The translations under genes were made by a program, and so were the position numbers. The notes below the pieces were generated by a model. The model saw nothing but the letters and a program-made list of their open reading frames with translations. It did no database searches and had not been told where the DNA came from. Positions 40,356-48,533 of a stretch of 64,000 nucleotides of DNA are shown one piece after another; positions within the stretch are counted from its first letter, which is position 1, and every line of letters begins with the position of its first letter. Origin of the DNA: UBA5793 sp040255465 (GTDB taxonomy: Bacteria; Planctomycetota; Phycisphaerae; Phycisphaerales; UBA5793); contig JBDZVA010000010.1 of assembly GCA_040255465.1 (NCBI GenBank), forward strand, positions 1 to 64,000, written 5' to 3'.

Positions 40356-41531
40356 CTACTTCAACATCGCGCGCAGCGCTTCGCCGAGCCGCTCATACTG
40401 GACTGGTGCGTTGTAGACCTGCGCGGAGAGGCGCAGCAGCGATCGGTTGTCGATCACCATCATCGGCACCTCGATGCGATACTGCTCGTAGAGGCGACCC
40501 TGGAACGCGCGAGCCTCCTCGATCGTCTTGAACTTCACCTTCGACGGAAACTCGACGATCGCCATCGAGCCGAAATACGCAGTTGAATCCGGCACCGGCA
40601 GACGGCCACCGATCATCTCGGCGACCACGCGCCGGCCGTACCGCGCCAGCGCATGGTTGTGCGAGTGCACTCGAGCCCAGCCCAACCCGGCCATGAATTC
40701 GATCGCGGCGCGAACGCAAACATAGGGCGTCGGGTCATCCGTCCCGGTCCAGAAGAACTCTTCAGGGAACTTCATGCCGAAGTTGTGCGAAGTCACGACC
40801 GGCTCGATGCGCCTGGCCAACCCGGGCCGCACGTAGAGCACCGCCGCCCCCTTGGGAGCACACACCCACTTGTGCAGGTTGCCCGACCAGAAGTCCGGCG
40901 CCATTGCATCGAGATTGAATGGCAGCATTCCCGGAGCGTGAGCCCCATCCACCATCACGTAGATGCCGCGCTCCCGGCAGGCATCAACGATCGGCTTGAC
41001 CGGCAGGATCATCGCCGTCGGCGAAGTAATCTGATCAATGACCACAAATCGAGTGCGTTCATTGAGAGCCGCGATCACGACGCTCGCGATCTCATCCGGC
41101 GACTCCACCGGAAACGGAATCGGCACGAGCACCACCTTCGCCCCCGTTCGATCCGCCACGCACTGCAGCGTCTTGATGATCGCACCATACCCGTGCTCGA
41201 CGATGAGCAGTTCATCGCCCGGCCCGAAAGCAAGCGACTTGACAACCGAGTTGATGCCATAGGTCGCGTTGGGAACAAACGCCAGATTCTTCAGACTCGT
41301 ACCCAGCAGCGAACCAACCGCCGCCAGCGATTGATCCAACTTGCCGCGCAACGTGCGATCGAGGAACAGCACCGGCTGGCGTTCCATCTCGGCGCGCAGT
41401 TGCGACTGCACATCCTGCACGCAGCGCGGCGTCGCGCCGAACGAGCCATGATTCAGAAACGTCACCTCGGGATCGAGCGTCCAGTTCGCGCGAACCTGCG
41501 CCCAGTCATCTCCCCAGATCGGATTGTCCAT
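40356..41531 (-). CDS. Class V aminotransferase (isopenicillin-N epimerase-like)
   Basis: PLP-dependent enzyme of 391 residues. Diagnostic segments: TFLNHGSFGATPR near the start, VVIDQITSPTAMILPV, MVDGAHAPGM with the cofactor-binding Asp (near 200), and the Schiff-base lysine in SGNLHKWVCAPKG (near 222). This matches the isopenicillin-N epimerase/cysteine desulphurase-like subgroup; the real substrate is unknown. The start at 41531 has AGGA upstream; a GTG at 41573 is an alternative overlapping the ABC gene. It lies downstream of the peptide ABC genes, so use of an imported amino acid or peptide product is plausible. Confidence 0.82.
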   Translation of the reverse strand: MDNPIWGDDWAQVRANWTLDPEVTFLNHGSFGATPRCVQDVQSQLRAEMERQPVLFLDRTLRGKLDQSLAAVGSLLGTSLKNLAFVPNATYGINSVVKSLAFGPGDELLIVEHGYGAIIKTLQCVADRTGAKVVLVPIPFPVESPDEIASVVIAALNERTRFVVIDQITSPTAMILPVKPIVDACRERGIYVMVDGAHAPGMLPFNLDAMAPDFWSGNLHKWVCAPKGAAVLYVRPGLARRIEPVVTSHNFGMKFPEEFFWTGTDDPTPYVCVRAAIEFMAGLGWARVHSHNHALARYGRRVVAEMIGGRLPVPDSTAYFGSMAIVEFPSKVKFKTIEEARAFQGRLYEQYRIEVPMMVIDNRSLLRLSAQVYNAPVQYERLGEALRAMLK

Positions 41532-41569
41532 GTCCGGTGATCCTTGCGATTGAGCGGCAATGGTATCGC

Positions 41570-42715
41570 TCACGAGGCCGCGTCAGCGGCAACCGACTCG
41601 CTCGCCTCGGCAACGCTCTCGCGCCGGAAGGGCACGTTGGGCCGGCGGTGCGGCAGATCGGCGATCGCTTCAGTGTTCCAGCAGCCGATCCAGTGGCTGG
41701 GCTCGATCTCATGCAGGCGAAAGACATCCAGCCCCGGCCGGCGGGCCATCTCGTCCGGCGGATCATGCTCGGGCCACCACGGCCGCACACCGGCGCCGAA
41801 GCGCTCAAACTGCTCCGGGTCGTCGATCACATCGCGGATCGTCACCAGCCGATCGTGCCGCTCGCCGAGTTTGGGTATCGACCGCAAGAGCCCGCGCGTG
41901 TACGGATGCAGCGGTTTGGCGAACAGATCGTTGACATTGGCGTACTCCACCACGCGGCCGGCGTACATCACGCAGACCACGTCGCTGTTTTCCGCCACGA
42001 CGCCGAGGTTGTGGCTGATGAGCATCATCGCCATGTGTCGAGCCCGCTTGAGGTCATCGAGCAAGTCGAGAATCTGCGCCTGGATCGTCACGTCCAGCGC
42101 CGTGGTCGGCTCGTCGGCGAGCAGGAGCCTGGGTTGACACGCCAGCGCCATGGCGATCATGACGCGTTGGCGCATCCCGCCGGAAAACTGGTGCGGGTAG
42201 GCCCTGAGTCGCCGCGCCGCGTCCTTGATGCCCACGTCGGTCAGCGCCTTGGCGGCAATGTCACGCGCCTCCGCGCGGCCCACCTGCTGGTGCAACAGGA
42301 TTGCCTCCATGATCTGATCCCCGATCGTGTAGACCGGATTCAGGCTCGTCATCGGCTCCTGAAAGATCATTGCAATCTGCGCGCCGCGCACGTCGCGCAT
42401 TTCGCGCGGCGTCAGGCTCAGCAGATCGCGCCCGCCAAACAGAATCGCACCGCGATCGATGCGCCCCGGCGGCGTGGGGATCAACTGCAGCGTACTCATC
42501 GCCGTCACCGATTTGCCGCACCCCGACTCCCCCACCACCGCCAGCGTCTGGTTCGGATAGATGCTCAGATGAACTCCGTTGACGGCGGCGATGCGCGGCA
42601 AAGCCCCGTTGTCAAACGACACCGCAAGATCCGCCACTTCGAGCAGTGGTTGCTCAACGTCTTCGACGGCCGAATCAGTCGGGATGTGCGAGGGTGCGAG
42701 ATCGGTCAATGTCAA
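41570..42715 (-). CDS. Oligopeptide/dipeptide ABC importer ATP-binding protein (DppD/OppD-like)
   Basis: A 381-residue ATPase of the peptide/nickel importer class: Walker A GESGCGKS (near 64), signature FSGGMRQRV (near 180), Walker B LLLADEPTTALDV. The C-terminal oligo_HPY segment (AGRVVEYANVNDLFAKPLHPYTRGLLRSIPKL) defines the DppD/OppD family; the Cys residues of the Fe-S-like site of some members are absent. It overlaps the permease gene by 4 bases. Only one permease and one ATPase are here, so the other permease, second ATPase and binding protein are probably elsewhere. Confidence 0.9.
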   Translation of the reverse strand: MTLTDLAPSHIPTDSAVEDVEQPLLEVADLAVSFDNGALPRIAAVNGVHLSIYPNQTLAVVGESGCGKSVTAMSTLQLIPTPPGRIDRGAILFGGRDLLSLTPREMRDVRGAQIAMIFQEPMTSLNPVYTIGDQIMEAILLHQQVGRAEARDIAAKALTDVGIKDAARRLRAYPHQFSGGMRQRVMIAMALACQPRLLLADEPTTALDVTIQAQILDLLDDLKRARHMAMMLISHNLGVVAENSDVVCVMYAGRVVEYANVNDLFAKPLHPYTRGLLRSIPKLGERHDRLVTIRDVIDDPEQFERFGAGVRPWWPEHDPPDEMARRPGLDVFRLHEIEPSHWIGCWNTEAIADLPHRRPNVPFRRESVAEASESVAADAAS

Positions 42716-43839
42716 GCCTGTGGTAACGTCCGTTGTTTGGGATCAAATGCCTCGCGCAGCCCTTCCCCGATGAAGTTCAGCGCCAGCAGAGTCATCGCGA
42801 GCAGCAGGCAGGGAAAGAGCAGCAGCCACCACCGGGACTCGACCGGATTGAGCTGCGTCAGCCCTTCTGCGGCCAGATTACCCCAACTGGGCAGCGGCGC
42901 CTGGATGCCAATGCCCAGAAACGACAGGAACGACTCCTGCAGAATCGCCTGCGGCACCGTCAGTGTCGCATACACGATGATCGGCCCGAGCAGATTGGGC
43001 AGCAGGTGACGCGTGAACTGCAGTCGCGTCGGCACGCCGATCGCGCGGCACGATTCCATGAACGGCTGGGCCTTGAGGCTGAGCACCTGCCCGCGAATGA
43101 CGCGCGCCATGGTCAGCCAGCTCACGCCGCCGATGGCGATGAGCAGCGTCAGCACGTTGATGAGAGTGCCGTTGTTCTGAATGAACGTCAGCCACGCGGA
43201 CGCATGGAGAGCCTCACCCGCCGCCGCAGCCTGAGCCTGTTTGGCGATCGCACGCGCCTCGACTTTCTCGACCAGTCCATCCACGCCAACGGCGAGCAGG
43301 ACAACAAGCAACACATACGGCAGGCCATAGAGCACATCGACGATGCGCATCATGAACGCGTCCGTCTTGCCACCGACGTATCCGGCGATCATGCCCCACA
43401 GCGTGCCGATGAAGACGGAGATGGTTGCCGCAGCCACGCCGATTCCCAGACTCACCGCCCCACCAAGCAGGAGCCGGGTGAGAAAATCACGGCCGAGCGG
43501 ATCCGTCCCCAGCCAGAAGCGCGGCGTGGACACCTCGACGTTTGCGGTGGTGGAAGCGCTTTTCACGCGCTGCGCGAACGCCGCGTACTTCGCTTCATCA
43601 TCAGTATCCCGACCACCCCAGGGCGGCGGGAGCAGATTCACATCCAGCGACTGGATGTCGTAGCGGGCTCTCGAGCGGCCCGAGGGTTCGAGCGGATCGA
43701 TTCCGGCGCCGAGTGTGTAGGGCAGCGAGCCGATACAGGCGCCGCCGATGAGCAGCAGCGCGATCGCGCCGACCACCCACAGCCGCAGTCCGGTGCGGCG
43801 GAGAGTCGTGCCAGCCTGGTTTGCACTTGGCGCAGCCAT
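42712..43839 (-). CDS. Oligopeptide ABC importer permease (OppC/DppC-like)
   Basis: A 375-residue inner-membrane permease of the BPD_transp_1 family. N-terminal span LWVVGAIALLLIGGACIG, then a periplasmic part, then the core spans with the EAA-type loop (MARVIRGQVLSLKAQPFMESCRAIG) and the family signature FLGIGIQAPLPSWGNLAAEG near the C-terminus. An extra charged region between the first and second core spans (EKVEARAIAKQAQAAAAGEALH, about 200-230) is longer than in typical OppC. First gene of this three-gene unit. Confidence 0.9.
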   Translation of the reverse strand: MAAPSANQAGTTLRRTGLRLWVVGAIALLLIGGACIGSLPYTLGAGIDPLEPSGRSRARYDIQSLDVNLLPPPWGGRDTDDEAKYAAFAQRVKSASTTANVEVSTPRFWLGTDPLGRDFLTRLLLGGAVSLGIGVAAATISVFIGTLWGMIAGYVGGKTDAFMMRIVDVLYGLPYVLLVVLLAVGVDGLVEKVEARAIAKQAQAAAAGEALHASAWLTFIQNNGTLINVLTLLIAIGGVSWLTMARVIRGQVLSLKAQPFMESCRAIGVPTRLQFTRHLLPNLLGPIIVYATLTVPQAILQESFLSFLGIGIQAPLPSWGNLAAEGLTQLNPVESRWWLLLFPCLLLAMTLLALNFIGEGLREAFDPKQRTLPQA

Positions 43840-43913
43840 GTCCGGCGATCATAGCCGACCGCCGAGACGATCTGGTGAAGATCTGGCTGCTTCTGACGCA
43901 CAGACAGGTGGAA

Positions 43914-44858
43914 TCAGAAATCCCCTGCGGGCCCGCCGAACAACTGGCTGAGGTGCTCCTTGATGATCTCCGCCCGGCGCTCGCGGCGCTGCTGCACCTG
44001 CTTGCGCAGGAACTCCAGCCGCTGCTCGAGTTGCGACAGATCGCGCTCGCGCAACTTCTGGCGTACGTCAAAGTGCTTGCCGACGATCGAATCGAGTTCG
44101 CTGCGGATCGCTTCGAGCCGGTCCGTCTCGTTCTGGCGCCTGGCGGCAAAAAACTCGCCGACGAGCCGACTCGTTTCATGCGAGTACTGGCGATCCTTCA
44201 CATTGAGTTCGTAGAGTTCAGGGTCGGTGCGCTTGAGTTCGACGGCCGCCATCCAGCGGCGCAGGTCGAGCTTGAGCCGGCTCTTCACGGCCTCCGGATT
44301 GCTCTCCATGGCGCTGGACAGCCGGGTGTAGAGGGCTTCATCAAAATCCTTGATGACCGCCATGACTTCCTTGAGCAGGTCATCGGTAAGTTCGGGGATC
44401 GGACCGTCGTAGTACTGCCCGACGCGCTGACGGAAGGCCGGCATCTCGTCGGTCTCCGGCCGGTCCGCTCCGGGTGGTCCTGCCGGTCGATCTCCCGGAG
44501 GCGCGTCGCCCTGGAAACCACGATTGCCGCGCATCGGACGATCGACCGGGCCGGCGCCGTCGCCGGGCGGCACGCGTCGCCCAGCCTCGCCGCGCTGATC
44601 CGCAAGGGCACGCAGCAGCCGCTCACCCACTCGTCCCTCGACGCGATTGCCGTCGATGTAGACCTCGAAGCGACCGTCGCCAAGGGGCCGCAGGGTAATC
44701 TGCACTTCGCCCCCCGCAGGCGGCGCCTCACCCACGGGTGGCTGCGGCGCTGGCTCGGCACGCGGGCGATCCTGGGCCAGCACGTTTGAGGCGATCAGGG
44801 TGGTGGCGGCAAGGCCAACCAGCCCCATCCATGTTCTGTTTCTGATGTGCACTTGCAT
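43914..44858 (-). CDS. Secreted hypothetical protein with Pro/Gly-rich and coiled-coil parts
   Basis: A 314-residue protein with a signal peptide (LVGLAATTLIASNVLA). A low-complexity Pro/Gly/Asp/Arg region follows to about 140 (GGEVQITLRPLGDGRFEVYIDGNRV within it is a short beta stretch). The C-terminal ~150 residues are helical with heptad-like charge pattern (DLSQLEQRLEFLRKQVQQRRERRAE), likely coiled coil. It fits a secreted planctomycete-type protein of unknown role. The start at 44858 is preferred for signal-peptide shape; 44882 is 8 codons upstream. Confidence 0.6.
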   Translation of the reverse strand: MQVHIRNRTWMGLVGLAATTLIASNVLAQDRPRAEPAPQPPVGEAPPAGGEVQITLRPLGDGRFEVYIDGNRVEGRVGERLLRALADQRGEAGRRVPPGDGAGPVDRPMRGNRGFQGDAPPGDRPAGPPGADRPETDEMPAFRQRVGQYYDGPIPELTDDLLKEVMAVIKDFDEALYTRLSSAMESNPEAVKSRLKLDLRRWMAAVELKRTDPELYELNVKDRQYSHETSRLVGEFFAARRQNETDRLEAIRSELDSIVGKHFDVRQKLRERDLSQLEQRLEFLRKQVQQRRERRAEIIKEHLSQLFGGPAGDF

Positions 44859-44918
44859 ACTCCCGGCCAACCCGTTGGCCAATGTCGAAAGCGGCTCGCG
44901 GCCGCCAACTCAGCCGAA

Positions 44919-45464
44919 CTAGAAAGAATCCAGATCCTCCCAGAGATTCGACGTTGCCGTCTGCAATTCGCTCGACAGCGAACCGTATGCCCATTCGTCA
45001 CCGCTGGTCACAAGCGAATCGACCGAAGCCGAGATGTCGCTCATGAGCGCGCTGGTGGCGACGTTGAACTCACTCTCAAACTGCTCATCCACGGCTGCAT
45101 ACTCGCCGGACTCGACCGGCGTGTCCGTGGCGACATCGTCCGACCGGTTGTTGCGGGTCGCCTGAACGCTGAAGAGAATGGCAATCGTCGTGGCGAGCAC
45201 CACGAGCGCGGCCAGGGCCGCCATGATCGGCCACGCCGACCACGCCCGCACCGGCAACATCGACGGACCGTCTTCATCCACCAGCCGCAGATGGGGCCGG
45301 GCGGCCGCATCGGCGCGGGCAAGATGCGCCCGACTGGCTTCGAAGATCCGACCGGCGACAAGGAACGCCTCGTTGCCTGGCGCGTGGTGCTCGATCAATT
45401 GCTCGTCGAGGGCTTCGAGTTGAGCGTCCGGCTCAGGGGGTCTGTAGTGTTCAACCATGATCAT
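44919..45464 (-). CDS. Membrane protein, likely anti-sigma partner of the ECF sigma factor
   Basis: A 181-residue protein with one membrane span in the middle (AWPIMAALAALVVLATTIAILFSV, about 79-102), a cytoplasmic N-terminal ~75 residues, and an acidic periplasmic C-terminus. It overlaps the sigma-factor gene by 4 bases, the usual arrangement for sigma/anti-sigma pairs. The N-terminus has no HxxxCxxC zinc motif, so it would not be a ZAS-type anti-sigma. The role is therefore inference from position and topology. Confidence 0.6.
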   Translation of the reverse strand: MIMVEHYRPPEPDAQLEALDEQLIEHHAPGNEAFLVAGRIFEASRAHLARADAAARPHLRLVDEDGPSMLPVRAWSAWPIMAALAALVVLATTIAILFSVQATRNNRSDDVATDTPVESGEYAAVDEQFESEFNVATSALMSDISASVDSLVTSGDEWAYGSLSSELQTATSNLWEDLDSF

Positions 45465-46054
45465 CCCACCTTTCCGGTGCGGCCCGCGCGGTCATCCGCA
45501 TCGAACGAGTCGCCGAGAAGGTCCCGGAGTTTCCGCAAGGCCCGGTGTTGCCGGGCGAGAACGGTGCCGAGAGGTTCTTCGAGCAGCTCAGCCATCTGCT
45601 TGAAACTGAGTCCCCCGATGTATCGATACTCAATGATCTGCCGGTCGGCGGGGGACAGCCGGGCCATTGCATCGCGCAGGGCGCGGCGTGCAGTGTCGTC
45701 GCGGGGCGAGACGCCGTCGATGGTCGGCCGAGCCGCACGCTCTTCCAGCGCGGCGTGGTCCACATTGACGGCCTGACGGCGCTTGCGACGAATCTCATCG
45801 CGCAGCCGATTGACGGCGATGCGAAAGATCCATGCTTCAAACTTTCCCTGCTCGACATAGCCCTGATCCCCGGTCAGTTTCGCGGCCACCGTGCAGAAGA
45901 CGCTCTGCGCGATTTCCTCCGCGAGTTCAGCGTCGCCGCATTGCGACTTGAGCAGGCCATAGACGCGAGGCGCATACTGGTCAACGATTCTTCGCCAGGC
46001 GCTCTGGTCACCCCGCGAGGCTGATTCCAAGGTGGTGTCCAGCGCTTCGTCCAT
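45461..46054 (-). CDS. ECF-type RNA polymerase sigma factor
   Basis: A 197-residue sigma-70 family protein of group 4. Region 2: DQSAWRRIVDQYAPRVYGLL ... EEIAQSVFCTVAAKL ... FEAWIFRIAVNRLRDEIRRKRR. Region 4: LSPADRQIIEYRYIGGLSFKQMAELLEEPLGTVLARQHRALRKLRDLL, with a complete HTH. No region 3 or long extension. It should direct transcription of a stress or envelope regulon and be held by the membrane protein encoded directly downstream. The target promoter cannot be inferred here. Confidence 0.92.
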   Translation of the reverse strand: MDEALDTTLESASRGDQSAWRRIVDQYAPRVYGLLKSQCGDAELAEEIAQSVFCTVAAKLTGDQGYVEQGKFEAWIFRIAVNRLRDEIRRKRRQAVNVDHAALEERAARPTIDGVSPRDDTARRALRDAMARLSPADRQIIEYRYIGGLSFKQMAELLEEPLGTVLARQHRALRKLRDLLGDSFDADDRAGRTGKVG

Positions 46055-46162
46055 GCCTTTTCCATTGGGTTCAACGTCGCGACAGACCGCTTATTGCCTT
46101 GATTTGACCGCCGGGATGGGCCGACAGGGCCCGCATAACCATAGTCACAACAGGTTCTTCCC

Positions 46163-46843
46163 ATGCACCAGTGCGTCAGATGTGTTCTTCTCTACCTCAC
46201 CTTGCTCAGCCTGCTCGGGCTGCTCGGGCCGGCTGGGTGTGCCTCGCCGGGCCCGCAGGCCCCGGCCCAGTGGCAGCCACAGCGTGCCACAACGCGTGAT
46301 TCCGCCGAGTTTGACCGGGCTGGGCCGGCGCTGCAGGTGCTCATCTGCCAGGGGCAGGTGCATGGCACGCACACGGGCCTGCGCGTGCTTCAACCCGGCG
46401 CCGAAACCGTGTTCTGGGATCCGGCGGGACAGTTCGGCATCAAACGCGAAGACCTCCGCCGGAGTCGAGATGTCATCGCCGAGAACGCGCCGAGCATCGC
46501 CGAATACGTGGAGTGGCGCTTCCACGGGGCGGAAGACTCCGCAGTGGCGCTGTTTGAGTGGCGGCTCACACCACAGCGGGCCAGGTACTTTGCTGACATC
46601 CTGACGCACGATGCAGTCGTGCCCGAAGGCGAAGAGGAATTCGAGACGACGACGATCGGGCTCTTCTGCTGTCATGCCGTGTGCAAGTACCTCGACCGCT
46701 TCGCCAAAGACGAGATGACCATCCCGACTTTCTGGTACCGACCCGAGCATCTCGGCGACCATCTCTGGACGCAACATCCCGACCGAGTCGCCATCTTCCA
46801 TGATGATGGGACGATCGAAGTCTTCACCGCGCCGCAGCACTGA
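46163..46843 (+). CDS. Hypothetical lipoprotein
   Basis: A 226-residue protein with a lipoprotein signal (LLSLLGLLGPAGC, acylated Cys near 26). The rest reads as a globular alpha/beta protein (LQVLICQGQVHGTHTGLRVL ... SIAEYVEWRFHGAEDSAVALFEWRL ... TPQRARYFADILTHDAVVPEGEEEFETTTIGLFCCHAVCKYLDRF). Two similar-sized open frames exist on opposite strands here; this one is chosen for its signal peptide and strand-typical amino-acid use. Divergent from the sigma factor. No family recognised. Confidence 0.65.
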   Translation: MHQCVRCVLLYLTLLSLLGLLGPAGCASPGPQAPAQWQPQRATTRDSAEFDRAGPALQVLICQGQVHGTHTGLRVLQPGAETVFWDPAGQFGIKREDLRRSRDVIAENAPSIAEYVEWRFHGAEDSAVALFEWRLTPQRARYFADILTHDAVVPEGEEEFETTTIGLFCCHAVCKYLDRFAKDEMTIPTFWYRPEHLGDHLWTQHPDRVAIFHDDGTIEVFTAPQH

Positions 46844-46929
46844 GTGAAGATTTCCTCAGACGGTTCGCAAAAATGTTTCTCGCGCGCTGAACGCCGCCCT
46901 GCGCTCAACCGGTCGCCGACGCTGCGCAC

Positions 46930-46952
46930 AAGGTGTTGATTCAGAACACCTT
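46930..46952. promoter_or_regulatory. Perfect dyad AAGGTGTT-N7-AACACCTT
   Basis: An 8-bp perfect inverted repeat with a 7-base spacer in the 438-bp gap before the basic protein gene. No T-run follows, so it is more like an operator than a terminator. It may equally belong to the lipoprotein gene's 3' end. Confidence 0.4.
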
Positions 46953-47070
46953 AGAATCGCCAAGGATCAGAAACGCCGCGAAAACAGCAGATAAGCCTTA
47001 CCGGACGTTTCAGACAACTTTTGCAAGTTGAGTTATTCCCATCCCCTTCGCGGTCGATAAGCACTGGCGT

Positions 47071-47086
47071 TGCGGGAGATCCCGCA
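47071..47086. promoter_or_regulatory. Perfect dyad TGCGGGA-GA-TCCCGCA
   Basis: A 16-base palindrome (7-2-7) about 195 bp upstream of the basic protein gene start. It could be a protein-binding site or a leader-RNA hairpin. No other gene is visible in 46844-47281. Confidence 0.4.
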
Positions 47087-47281
47087 CATGGAACTGGATC
47101 GATTGGCGTCAGGAGCAGACTGAACCGCAGGGGTGGATGGATCGAGAAGGCATCGCGACGACGCCGTGTGCTCGCCGAACGCCAGTGACTGATCCGAACC
47201 TGACAGTCCTCCCGACATTCGCAAACCAGGCACAATGAGGTCACCACACAACGACCCGTGCCGCATGACTGAGGAGTCATC

Positions 47282-47887
47282 ATGAGCAAGACGTACAACT
47301 TTGGCCGCACCTTCAAGACGAGCGTTCAGAACGGCAAGACGCCCTACAGCGTCGTCGAGAACATCGCCGCCAAGTACCGCAAGACCCCCGCGTTCGTGTG
47401 GAGCAACCTGAAGAAGAACGGCTACGCGTTCAACACCAAGTTCAACAACAAGACCTTCTGGTTCCCCACCTTCACCTGCAAGACCAACAGCAAGAACTGG
47501 AAGAAGACGGAAGCCACGATTTGGCCTCAGTTCATCCAGTACGCCCTCCAGCAGGGTTGGGTCACCCCCGCCCAGTGCTACAACTGGACGACCAAGCAGC
47601 TGTGCTACTACATCAGCAACTGCTTCAGCAAGTGCTACAGCAAGCCCGGCAACTTCAATCCCAACACCAAGTCGAACTACAAGACCGTCCCCGGTCAGTA
47701 CGGCAACTGGGCCAGCAACGGCACGTGGAATCACACGATCAAGCCGACCACGGGCAAGACCACGCGCAAGTACACCAACAAGACCCGCAAGAGCAACAAG
47801 ACTCGTCGCACGACGGGCCTTCGTCTGGTCGGCACCTCCAGCCGCAACCGTACCGGCACCCGCCGCTACAGCCGTCGCGCTGCCTGA
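47282..47887 (+). CDS. Very basic, Asn/Thr/Trp-rich small protein, probably DNA- or RNA-binding and highly expressed
   Basis: A 201-residue protein with a strong site TGAGGAG before the ATG. By hand count it has about 37 Lys+Arg against two acidic residues, about 25 Asn, eight Trp and five Cys. Every Lys is AAG and almost every Asn AAC, a bias that suggests high expression. The N-terminal third (TPYSVVENIAAKYRKTPAFVWSNLKKNGYAF ... FWFP) looks like a compact helix-turn-helix/winged-helix unit. The C-terminal 60 residues are a flexible Arg/Lys/Thr-rich tail like those of nucleoid proteins. I recall related sequences in planctomycetes but no name. An architectural nucleic-acid-binding role is inferred. 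Confidence 0.7.
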   Translation: MSKTYNFGRTFKTSVQNGKTPYSVVENIAAKYRKTPAFVWSNLKKNGYAFNTKFNNKTFWFPTFTCKTNSKNWKKTEATIWPQFIQYALQQGWVTPAQCYNWTTKQLCYYISNCFSKCYSKPGNFNPNTKSNYKTVPGQYGNWASNGTWNHTIKPTTGKTTRKYTNKTRKSNKTRRTTGLRLVGTSSRNRTGTRRYSRRAA

Positions 47888-47931
47888 GACACTGACGTCT
47901 CAACCAGGTCACGGACGACCTGTCGACTCTC

Positions 47932-47972
47932 GAGCAGCCGCGTTCATGATGAACGCGGCTGCTCGCTTTTTT
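47932..47972 (+). terminator. Strong intrinsic terminator after the basic protein gene
   Basis: GAGCAGCCGCGTTCAT (932-947) pairs perfectly with ATGAACGCGGCTGCTC (949-964), followed by GC and six T's (967-972). It is the clearest rho-independent terminator in the window and isolates the gene upstream as a single-gene transcription unit. Confidence 0.92.
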
Positions 47973-48004
47973 GTGCGATCAGGCCGACGATCCAGGCGCG
48001 CCGC

Positions 48005-48436
48005 TTACCGCTGCCTCTCCGGAATCGAGATAAGTCCCACGAGCCCGTCGGGCGTCTGCACCTCGGCTTTGACAATCGGCTCGGGCAGCCGGGTGCTCCA
48101 GACTCCCCCGCCACGGAACGGCTCGCTGTACTCATCAAGGAACTCGTAGAGCGAGAGCTTGACCGATCCTCCGGGCGGCAGACGGTCAATATGACGCACA
48201 TACCGCTCGTTCAGCCAGAGATCGAAGTCGCTCAGGCTCTGCGTGCTGTGATTGACCAGCTCGATGTGCGACCCGTCGCGGAAGATCTGCACGTCAAGGG
48301 TGCTCAGGATCTCGGCGTCGTACGGATAGGGACGCGGCTCGGTCCCCTCGGTAAGGCGTCCACCGGTCATGCAGGATGTCTGCATCGCCATCGCCGCGAG
48401 GAGAATCATCTGCACCGCCAACCTGACCTTGCCCAT
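48005..48436 (-). CDS. Hypothetical lipoprotein
   Basis: A 143-residue protein with a lipoprotein signal (LLAAMAMQTSC, Cys near residue 22). The start at 48436 has AAGGAGT 8 bases upstream. The mature domain is probably a small beta-sandwich (EILSTLDVQIFRDGSHIELVNHSTQSLSDFDLWLNERYVRHIDRLPPGGSVKLSL ...), similar in style to planctomycete proteins with a 'W-x-N-x-R-Y-V' segment. Function unknown. It faces the terminator of the basic protein gene. Confidence 0.75.
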   Translation of the reverse strand: MGKVRLAVQMILLAAMAMQTSCMTGGRLTEGTEPRPYPYDAEILSTLDVQIFRDGSHIELVNHSTQSLSDFDLWLNERYVRHIDRLPPGGSVKLSLYEFLDEYSEPFRGGGVWSTRLPEPIVKAEVQTPDGLVGLISIPERQR

Positions 48437-48533
48437 CACACACTCCTTGCGGAAACTGCCGACCATCCCTCCGGCGAATCATTGCCGCGCGAGAGGGCCG
48501 AGCAACCCGCGTCATCTGACATAACATCCTCCG

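Noticed and set aside
46145..46840. 231-codon minus-strand frame almost fully overlapping the lipoprotein gene
   Set aside because: The plus-strand frame has a clear lipoprotein signal and normal composition; the minus frame has neither.
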